From Pleodorina starrii (lineage: Eukaryota; Chlorophyta; Chlorophyceae; Chlamydomonadales; Volvocaceae): DNA of 64,000 nt. A program made the translations under genes and the position numbers. The DNA lies in the NCBI GenBank assembly GCA_030267565.1, contig BRXU01000015.1, positions 310,001 to 374,000 of the forward strand. The letters run 5' to 3'. The first letter of the stretch is position 1, and each line of letters begins with the position of its first letter. The notes under the pieces are model-generated. The model saw nothing but the letters and a program-made list of their open reading frames with translations. It made no database searches and was not told where the DNA came from. Of the stretch, positions 38,901 to 47,907 are shown piece by piece.

Positions 38901-41900
38901 ACGTCAATGAGGGTGGGGCTGCGCTGCTGCGGCAGTCGACGAGGGCGGGGCACACCTCCAGGGTAGGGAGCAGACTGGGGAGGGCGTTAGCGAGGGGAGC
39001 TCCTTGCTGCCGTACCTCCCCCACCCGGCCCCCCGGAGAGCTTCCCCTCCCCCTCTCCCTCCCCCTCTCCCTCCCGCACCCGTGTAGTATTCGGGCGGGT
39101 CGTAAAAGAGCTGCGCCTCCCGCAGCCGGTTGCGCTTGCCAGGGTTGGCGCCGTACTGGAACGTGCAGTGTACGGCGTACGGCGTCACGCGCTGCACCTG
39201 CACACGGACGACAAGGTGGGGAGGGGGGGGGCGCGCGTGGTGGCGGTGGCGGCGGTGGCGGTGGCGGTAGCGGTGGTCTGGGATGAGAGCCTCCCTCCCT
39301 CCCTCCCTCCCTCCCTCTCCCCCTCCCTCCGGGGCCGCTTCAAATGATTCCGTGACCCCTTCCCCCTTCCCCGGGACGAAGCCACCTGGGTTTCGCCGTA
39401 CTCCCTCAAGTCCACAATGCCTCCCTGCCGCCCACCCAGCCACCCACCCAGCCAGCCAGCCAACCCACCCAGCCACCCACCCAGCCAGCCACCCAGCCAG
39501 CCATCCAACCCACCTCGTACAGCCGCTGCACGTAAAAGGTGTGCCCACCCGAGAATGACGCCACCGGCAGCACCCCCACCGCCAAAGTGCCGTTGGCCCC
39601 GAGGAACACGCGCTTCTGCACGGGATCAACCTGACAGCGGAGAGGGGGCGAGGGAGGGAGGGAGGGAGGGGAGGAGGTTAAGGAAGTACAGCAACCAAGT
39701 AACCGAGGCGGGGAGGGGGCGACGGAGGCGGCGGTGGAGCAGGCGAGCAAAGGGGTTTGGCCCCCGGGGGATTGGAGAGGGGGGATTGGACTGGTGGAAC
39801 CCAAGATACCACAGAGTTTGACCCTTGGGTGGGGTGGGGGGGGCTGACGCACGAACAAACACACGGCAATCGTACAGTTGTTGTACAAGTACCTTGCTCA
39901 CGGGGTCCCAGCCTTGACGTGCCAAATCGTTGAAGGCGTTCTGATCCCTGGGGCCGCCGGCGGCGAGAAAGGGAGCAGCAGCAGCAGCACGAGGCAGCGG
40001 GACAGAGACGCGGGTGTCGGGGGAAGGTGGAGAGGAGAGGTGGGGAGGGAGGTGTGTGCGGCGTAGCGGCGTAAACGGAGGCAACCCGGCCGGCGCTGCG
40101 AACTCGCCCGCGCCCCTCCCCCACCCACACACCCACACCCGCCTGTACCTCCCATATTTTCAGTCCCGCGGGGTGTAGTGGGGAGCAGTACAGTACGGCA
40201 CCCGGTACGGCACCCACCAGTACTGGGGGTCTGCGTTGATGGCCGCGAGCCACGAGTCCACGAAACGGACGGTGCGCTCCGAAAACCTGCGGAGGTGGGG
40301 GCGGGGGGGAGACGGGGGCAGATGGGGGTTGAAGATTAACGATACCGCAGCGGAAGGACGTGGACGTAGGCGACCGAGAACCCCGGACGGTACGGCAAAC
40401 GCCCCAGCCGGTACCGAAACCCCTGCCGTGCCTTGCCGTGCCTTGCGGTGCCTTGCCGTGCCTTGCCGTGCCTTGCGGTGCCTTGCCGTGCCCGGCACAC
40501 CCTCACGCGCGCCGAGCCGAACCCGCCGGTTCTCAACGTGTTAGGACCCGACCCTCTTCCTTCCCCCCCCCGCTTCCCCACCCCTTGCGGTCCCTCCTCC
40601 ATCACTACCCCCCCACACACACACCCCCACCTGAAGAACATGAGTCCTATGTTCATGGGTGACTGCGCCTTTGCCGGCACCTCCAGCCCCGTGTCCCCCG
40701 GCTCGATGGTGGAGGCCAGCTGGTCGGAGGTAACCAGGATGTCCGCCTGGAGAGGGGGGGAGGTGGGACGTGGGAGGGGGGGGGGGTATAAAGAGAAATC
40801 CGCAGCGCAGCGGAGAAGGAGACGGCGTTAGCGAACGGACCCAGAACCCAGTAATACTTACCAAACATACCTGTAACCTTACCGAGCTGAAAAGCGCAGC
40901 GACCGCGTCAGAGAGTGATATGCTCCATTATATAACACGAGGGGGGGTGAGGGTGAGGGTGGCACGTGCGTGTGTATATGTGTGTGTATGGTGGCCGGGA
41001 GGGAGGGGGAAGGTGGGTTGTAACGTTGAGGGGGAGGGTGGGAATGGAAGGCAACGGTGCGATCCTGCAACCCGCGGGAGGCGGGGGACAAGGGCCGGGG
41101 CCCGGAGGGGGGCTCAGGGAGCCCCCCGGAGGGGGGCGGGGGCTTCACACACCCTCCGCCTCACCCTCCGCCTCACCCTCACACACCCTCCGCCTCACCC
41201 TCCGCCTCACCCTCACACACCCTCCGCCTCACCCTCCGCCTCACCTGGGGGTATCGACTGAAGTACTCCATCACATCCCCCAGCAGCATCACATCCTGGG
41301 AGGGGGAGGAAGGGGGGGAGTGGAAGGTTAGGGGGGCAGGAGGGCAGGAGCGAGAAGGAGGGGGCGGGAATATGAAGGAGTGGCGAAGGGATAGGGCATC
41401 GAAACGCGGCATCGAAACACCACACCAACCCATCCATCCATCCATCCATCCATCCAAGGGGGCATCGGAGCCAGCAGATATCCCAACCAAGGGACAATAC
41501 AGGACCCCCCCACCCCCCCACCCACCACATCCACCAGCAATAGGTCTAGACCCAGGCCCAGGAACAACTGAGCCAGGGAGATCTTCTGACGACCCTGGAG
41601 GGAGGGGGAGGGGGAGGGAGGCGAGTAGGGGGAGAAAACGGAGAATAGGACCGCGGGGAAGAGGGGGTCGGAAAGTGGAGTGAGGGGCACGGTTGGGCGG
41701 AGTACGGTACTGTACGGGGCGGCATCTCAACCACGAAACGGGACATACAGTTGGGAGGTACGATACAGCCCCAGTGCCCCACCCCCACCCCTGGGATGCA
41801 GGTATTGCCTCCCGCCTGTCTACCCGCTGTCATGCCCCCCTCCGCCCCTCGCTACCCCCCTCCCCGCTTTGCTCCCCTCCCCTCCCCTCCCCTCCCCTCC

Positions 41901-44817
41901 CCTCCCCTCCCCTCCCCTCCCCTCGTCGACCTCGCGAGAATCTAGCTCACCCCACTCTCCCTCCCTCCCTTCCTCCCAAATATATGACGGAGCATATCAC
42001 TCCCTCCCTGCCTCCCTCCCCCCCAGCCCCTCCCGCCTTCAGACGCACCATTTTGTGGAACGCCTCTCCTCCCCACTGCAGGTGGTCCGAGCCCACCCCC
42101 GAGTGGTTGGCCCCCGTCTCAAACATAGCGAAGCAGGGCACACCTCCCGCCACCAGCTCCCGACCAATCTGGGCGTCCATGGCGCCAACCAGGTAGTTGT
42201 CAAGACCTGCAACCGTCATAACCGCCACAACGGCCACAACCGTTATAACCATCCGACTTGTTGTGCTTCACTGCTTCATAACCATGTCGCAATCGCAACG
42301 ATCGGCGCCCGCCTTAGCGCCGTAGGAGCCATCGCCGCCCGCGGCGCCAGGGCCGGCACCGAACTCGCGTGTGGTGTGAATCAACCGTTTCGAGCGTGCT
42401 GCGCTGTGCTGTGCTGCACAGCACGCTGTGCCCTGCTGTGTTGTGCTGTGCTGTGCTGCTTACGAGTTGTCAGGCAAGGCGACTTGCAGCCGCGCGGACT
42501 TGCAGGCGATTGCGCACTCGGGGGCACTGCCGCCGCCGAATGTTCCATCCACCGCCCCGCCCCGCCCCGCCCCGCCCCGCGCGCAGCCTGTCCCACTCCC
42601 GCTCCCACTCCCACTCCCGGCCGACCACCGCTTCGCCCCCAAGCCCAGCACACTCACGACTCCCTCCCTCCCCCTCTCTCCCTCCCTCCCTCCCTCCCTC
42701 TCTCTCTCATACACACACACACACTCACCACTTTCCTTGGTGTGGAACAGCCATGACTTGACAAAGTCCCACAGCGCGTAGTTGGCCCACCTGCGGGGAG
42801 GTGGAGGTGGAGGTGGCAGTGGGGTTCAGGCGGTGACAGAGGCAGAGGCAGCGGCAGCGGCAGCGGAGGGGTGTGGCGCGGGCGGCGGTGCGACGCCCTG
42901 TCCCCGCGGGTACTGCTGCTGGGGGTGGTGGTGGTGGTGGTGGTGGTGGTGGTGGTGGTGGTGGCTGGGCGGTGTTGGTGTTGGTGGTGGTGGTGGTGGT
43001 GGCTGGGCGGTGGCCCTCCCGAAAATGTGCTGCATGCATGCGGGGGAGGGAGTGATCCACGTATAGGCCGTATAGGCGGGGAGGTGGGGGCGCTGCCTCA
43101 CCCACGTGCTCGGCGGAGGGACACACGGGCTCCAGGGGGGAGGCTGATGTCGACGGATCGCGACGCCCCGGGCAACGCGGGCTGTCGGGCCCCCGGGCGG
43201 CGCTGCGCGGGCTGCGCCCAGGCAGGGCCCCCCACGTGTACCTCTTGACCGGGAGCCGCGCGCCGTCGTTGCGGTTTTTTGGCCTTACGCGGCACTTCTC
43301 TTCGTATCCCTCTGCGACTGCCCCGGCAGCCTGTGCCCCGACCCCGGCACCTGGCGCCGCCGCCCGCATCCCCACGCCCGCGACCCCGACCCCCTCGGCC
43401 CCCTGGCACCGCCCCCCTCCGTCCACCTACGTCACAATGACCGCTCCCTCTCTCGCCACACTGTGAGCAAGCTCCTTGCTGATCTGCGGACACTGACCGT
43501 CCACCACAAAACTGGTCCAGCTGATGGCGGGCTTGGTGGCGGTGGCGGAGGCGGAGGCGGCGAGGGGCGCCGCCGGCGCGGGCGTGGTCGTGTCCCGGGA
43601 GGGACATGTCGGGCACTCCCGCTGCGGCGGGCAGGACGATGCGCCCGACTGCGCGCTGCGGGGCGGCGGCAGCAGCAGCAGCAGCAGCAGCAGCGGGAGG
43701 AGGAGGAGGAGGAGGGGCGACATGGGCGGCAGCAGATGAGCTCTCCGTCAGGGGGGGGTGCAGGGGAAACAGTCCAAGGAGGGGCGGATGGTTTGGAAGC
43801 GGGGGAGGGGGAGGTTATCCACGTCTAGGCCGGAGCCCGTAAACGGGGCCGTGTAAGAGAGAATCCTCCCCATCTGCAAGGAACAGCGGGGCAGGGGCCA
43901 CTCCAGGGTGGCAGCGGTGGGCCGGCGGGGCAGGGGCCACTCCAGGGGAACCATTCCGGCCCGTCTGGCCGCCTCTTCACGGCGCGGACGTGCGGGAGAG
44001 AAAAGCCCAGCCCGCCCCCGAGGGAAAAGCCGGCCCACACGAGCGGAGCGGGACGTGGCCCCGGCGCACCCTGCAGCAGCAGCAGCGGCGTTGTTGTTGT
44101 CCGCGCCGCCGTGGTCTGCCGCGTGCATGGCGGCTATGAAGTCCTGCTCGCTGCTCGACGACCGGGCAGCTGCCCACACGGCGTGCCAGTCGACGCGGCT
44201 GTGTGTCTGGAGGTGGCCATCTGGGGGGGAGAGTTGGGGGAGTTGGGGGCAGGTGGAGGGCACGGCAGGTGGGTCGGGGCCCGCGGGGTCCCGGTAGAGC
44301 CGGGGAGATGTGTCGGGTGGGGTACTGGGGTGCTGTGTGTTGGGCAAGGGCCCGGCCTGGGCCAACAGCCTTCGAAGCGACCTCCGATGGGGGGGTTTTT
44401 GGGGGGGGGTGGCGGGTGAGGGGAGAGAGGTGTTGGGGGGGGGGGAGCCTTGGGCCCGGACCCGCGTGGTGTGCTGGGACAGCCCACAGCGTGATGAAAA
44501 GCCTAATTTCCGTACGTCCCCGTGCGAGAGTTCAGCGGCCGCGAAGGCTCTGTTGTTGGTGAAAGAGATCAAAAATGACGCACCTCGATAAAGGTAGTCC
44601 AAATGTAGGGTTTGCGACAGGCGATGTTGCTGCAGCAAAGGTGGACGGCGCAGGACGATGAGACAAAATTGCAACAGCCGTGAACGCCCAAGGCGTCCAT
44701 CATTGCAGGAGTCGCATAGACCGCTTCAGAAGAGTAACATCACACCTGATGATAAGATGTATACAAGAGGAAGACGAGCGCCAGTGCGCCCACGACCATA
44801 AACTGTTGGGCCTTCAT
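35980..44817 (-). CDS. XEG113: GT77 hydroxyproline arabinosyltransferase, XEG113-like, about 755 aa, 20 exons
   Basis: Golgi type II membrane glycosyltransferase that would add arabinose to hydroxyproline-linked glycans of extensin-like wall proteins. Minus-strand exons: 44817-44746, 44629-44584, 44220-44070, 43655-43431, 42790-42729, 42206-42049, 41594-41526, 41295-41245, 40746-40631, 40286-40218, 39947-39893, 39630-39514, 39197-39080, 38749-38625, 38437-38326, 37965-37877, 37723-37637, 37155-37036, 36732-36680 and 36352-35980. Exon 1 encodes MKAQQFMVVGALALVFLLYT, a signal anchor with a five-residue cytoplasmic tail. The catalytic part begins ISKELAHSVAREGAVIVTWA, then DNYLVGAMDAQIG, FHKMGRQKISLAQLFLGLGL, the DxD-type VDVDV (formed across exons 7-8), YPQADILVTSDQLAST, SPMNIGLMFFR and YWDQNAFNDLARQGWDPVSK. 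A conserved C-terminal region (CYCDKYWTELDKCRVPGATQ, IPFLCPMDHVLD) follows. Length is close to Arabidopsis XEG113 (about 640) plus inserts. Exons 3-4 are joined on phase and a strong pyrimidine tract; the last exon's end (after about GSSNDVQAG) is uncertain. Confidence 0.88.
40326..40385 (-). repeat. Intronic dispersed repeat, copy F (right end)
   Basis: The reverse strand reads GGTTCTCGGTCGCC then CTTCCGCTGCGGTATCGTTA, matching copy E. It lies in the GT77 intron 40287-40630, sense orientation, ending about 40 bp before the acceptor. Confidence 0.65.
40421..40490. repeat. Tandem 10-mer array
   Basis: Seven copies of CCTTGCCGTG or CCTTGCGGTG (first copy CCCTGCCGTG). The G variants fall every third unit, suggesting a 30-bp higher-order unit. 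It is intronic in the GT77 gene. Confidence 0.95.
40786..40889 (-). repeat. Intronic dispersed repeat, copy B (fullest copy)
   Basis: On the reverse strand: CTCGGTAAGGTTACAGGTAT, GGTAAGTATTACTGGGTTCT, GGTCCGTTCGCTAACGCCGT and CTGCGGATTTCTCTTTATAC. It aligns with 5001-5100 throughout. It lies in the GT77 intron 40747-41244, same strand as the gene. A 14-base flank (GGAGCATATCACTC on the reverse strand, 40913-40926) recurs at 41989-42002. Confidence 0.8.
41149..41246. repeat. 34-bp tandem array abutting a 5' splice site
   Basis: Nearly three copies of a 34-bp CCCTCCGCCTCA-rich unit starting at 41149, 41183 and 41217. On the gene strand the array begins at the donor of the exon 41295-41245 and repeats GTGAGGCGGAGG several times. 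Confidence 0.9.
41871..41925. repeat. (CCCCT)n microsatellite
   Basis: About eleven CCCCT units in the GT77 intron 41595-42048. On the gene strand it is purine-only. Confidence 0.95.
42923..42964. repeat. (GGT)n microsatellite
   Basis: About fourteen GGT units in a GT77 intron, followed by a second shorter run near 42978-43002. Confidence 0.95.
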
Positions 44818-47800
44818 CCTCCACGAAGCTGTTCCAACAACTAAGCCATGGAACTATAATAAATGAAGAACCAAGTAATTATTGAGGAGCTCTTGAGCGA
44901 GTTTGTTTCTCCGCAACTGCCACCAACCTGGACGGAGCCCTACAAACCCGGCTTGGTCAAACGACAGTGGCCATTACATAACCGATTAGATACACATGGG
45001 TGAATGCCGGCCTCGCTCATTGCAGTTATGCATACAAGGAAGGATGCACGTAAATGACTACAGCAGTTACATCGTACGCAACCAATGTACAACAATCAAC
45101 CACGAGTTCTAAGATCGCAGAGGGGTCGCCGGCTCACTTCAGGCCAACGTCCGAGCACTATAGGATAACCACAGGGAAATCGCCGTGGGATAAGAATGTG
45201 GACATGGGCCGGCAGCAACGGCCACGTCATCAAAATGTCACGGCAGATCACGGCCTGCACGGCAGCCGCACAGTAGCGACACCGAAAAGCGTCAGTCGGA
45301 TGAAATTGGTTTTAACGTGGCGCTCACGAGCAGCGGGGTTGCTGGCTTGGCTTGTCATTGCCGGGATGCTGTCCCGCAAGAGGGGAAGAGCGAGGTGAAC
45401 GGTAAGGGAGTGTTAGGGAGGCGCCAACCCAGGCCAGCCCGGCGCCCCCGCCAGAGTGGAAACACGCGGACACATGCGGCACTCACTGCTTTACGCCCAG
45501 GGACCGCACTGCTCGCAGTACACATTGGACTGGCAAGAGGTACTGCGGCGATAGGCGGCGATCTGCCTTTCCCCCTGGTGTTGCGCCGCTGCCGACTTAT
45601 TTAGGTGCTTCACGTCGCTCACATTCGGCCGGGTAGGGCAGTGCAGATGATGAGGAACCCATGAAGGCCAATTTCGTGTTTGCGTCAAATCGGCATCCGA
45701 TCATTACACTTTGCCTTTGCCCTGCTGGTCGCTTCCGCTACAGTGCACCAAGGGCTCGCTGGTCCTCGCTGGTCCGCTGGCTCTGGCCCCCCAACGAAGG
45801 TCTGGAGCCACCTACCGTATAACAACCATAACTGATTAACTACCAAGCGAACGCATAAAGCTACGCTGCTACTCTGGGCTTGTGCGGCACAATAACTGGA
45901 TTCCAGGGAAAGGCGCGGTTCACCAGGGCGGCGGAAGGACGCGCCTCGCGCCTGGGAGCAGTGCGCCAGACACCGCCAGACACCTGCACGGCGGTGAGGG
46001 GATGCTGACAGGAGCAGCGCGGGGAGGGAGAGCCTCGCACATGAGCTTGCTTGGACCGTTGGTTGCTTGGTTGGTTAGAAAAGTCGGGATGGAGCCTGAT
46101 TCTTGATGGCTGCGCTGTACGGTGAGGTCCCAGTGTGCGAACGCAAGCTGGCGAGGGACAGCCCGTTTGCAGCTGTGACTTAACCTAACAGCGCATTATG
46201 GCGAAAGATTTCAGGCGATCTTAAGCGAGGGCTGCAACGTTGGCGGAGCTCGAGTACTTGACTAACAGCGCCCGCAGCGCCCCGCTGAGGTTCTGAACGC
46301 GTTCGTGGTGTTCGGGATCCTTCTTATCGACGGCAGCTCGACTTGATCTACATGCTGGAAACCTACGGGCATGTCGGGTTGATGAAAAAATTATGAAAAG
46401 AAGACGGGAAAGTCGCCGTAAGGCCGTCCATGTCCTCGCAGCCTTCGCAGCTACCGAAAACGAACATGCTCCAGACGTCTCCAGATTCACCCGTAATCTC
46501 GCCAGTTCGGCAGATTGTTTTGATTGTGTCGCAGCGCACGTGTTACGTTTTGTTCGCGCCGGACTGCGACGAATGCAGCAAACCAAAACCTTTCTCCGAA
46601 CACGCTACGGAAGCTGAGTCAGTACAGGCCCTGAACTTGGTCCAGCTCCGCAGTGACTTCCTGACTGCAATGCCACCCTGTTTGGGTTGTTATACGCTCC
46701 CATTCTTTTAAAGACGGTGCGGGCCGTTTCAGCAACTTCTGCGAACGCCACCGGTGCAACTTGTCCTTGTCATTACAATCTGGGCCGCTTTGGCGTCATT
46801 TCAGTTTGCATGGGCATGGAACTAACGCCTTCTGTCCTTGGATGCAACCAAGCCGCGCACGTGCGCCATAGCGTGCGTCATGGCGTAAGCGCCCCTACGA
46901 CGATCGCGTCCTGTACAACGGCACTACCGGAACAAGCAAGCGTTTGAATGAGTCCTAGTCAGATGCCAGTAGTCGAGCGCCATTCGTGCAGACAAAGCAA
47001 GCCAAACGGCGTTTGCGGCTGTATCGCCCTGTCGCAAGCCGGAGTCTAAAGTTGTGACTAAGATCTCATACATAAGACCGTTGCGTCTCTAAAAAGCACA
47101 TTACCATAAGGAACATTATTCGTCATTGTCCCGGGGTGGTTTCTGGGCTCCTCGCGTATATTTCGTAGTCAAGCTGCGCATGTGGACTAGTCGCCGACAA
47201 CGTATGAGCTGGGTTAAAACATGTGCTGATTCCACATACATGTTATGCTAATTACGAACCCAACTGAGTAATGGATTCACGAATTCCAAGTGTCTGATTA
47301 AGGCCGTACGATGGGTGCATTTTTACCATCGATCACCCATTTCAGATATACGTAGGCACGCTGGCAGATGCATATGTAAACTTAAAGAAAATTTCCTTCC
47401 TGGGCCTCTGCGCTCGAAAGATGTCCATCCCACAGTAACAGCTCAAAAAGCTCGCAGCGACGACCAGAGGCGCCGTGCATTGTCTTGCGCCAGTTATTTT
47501 TTTGAGATGAGTTCATCATTGTAGGTATGCTTTCTACCGCATCCGCTGACTGCCGTGACACCACATCGGTGACCGTCTAAACGAAAGGAACAGGTTGCCC
47601 ATATAAGAGAGCTGTGTTTCAAGGTAAGCGCTGCCGTTAGCGTTGTAATATTTACATCGTGCCGGCGCTGGGAGCCGTGCGTGGTGCAAGAATGGCCGCG
47701 CTGAGGCTGGCATTTGTCATGCTTTAACGCGTGCATGGTCAGCGGATCCCACAGCGTTCTCATAATAACGGGATTATTTTGAATTAGCTGTGGCTTTCTT

Positions 47801-47907
47801 AACATTGAGCGCCCCTTCGGTCAAATCGCCGTATAACTTTGCACGCCCTTTCCTAAAATTTTTCTCCTTGTAGGCATACCTACCCATTTCATTAATATGC
47901 TCATGGC
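44818..47907. other. 3.1-kb region between divergent GT77 and bZIP genes, no confident gene
   Basis: This should hold both promoters but is long for that. A plus-strand frame from ATG 45300 encodes MKLVLTWRSRAAGLLAWLVI and ends near a donor at 45395. Possible later pieces begin at 45501 (GPHCSQYTLDWQE, donor at 45540) and about 45908 (GKARFTRAAEG...). I could not join these into a gene. 46400-47900 is comparatively AT-rich, with only short ORFs. Confidence 0.4.
46221..46347 (-). CDS. Possible terminal exon of an unresolved minus-strand gene
   Basis: A TAG acceptor at 46350-46348 is followed by an open frame (phase 2) reading SRAAVDKKDPEHHERVQNLS then GALRALLVKYSSSANVAALA and TAA. The charged then Leu/Ala-rich composition looks like real protein, but I recognise no family. 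No upstream exon could be joined; fragments such as EVTAELDQVQG near 46620-46660 on the same strand are suggestive only. Confidence 0.25.

Noticed and set aside
41149..41246. CRISPR array
   Set aside because: Units are directly tandem with no unique spacers, in a nuclear intron. The same applies to the other arrays here.
43748..44674. A 308-codon minus frame ending 25 bp before the ATG at 43723
   Set aside because: It contains GT77 exons 2 and 3, but the remainder is intron. Clear donors and acceptors divide it, and the TGA at its end lies in the intron before exon 4.
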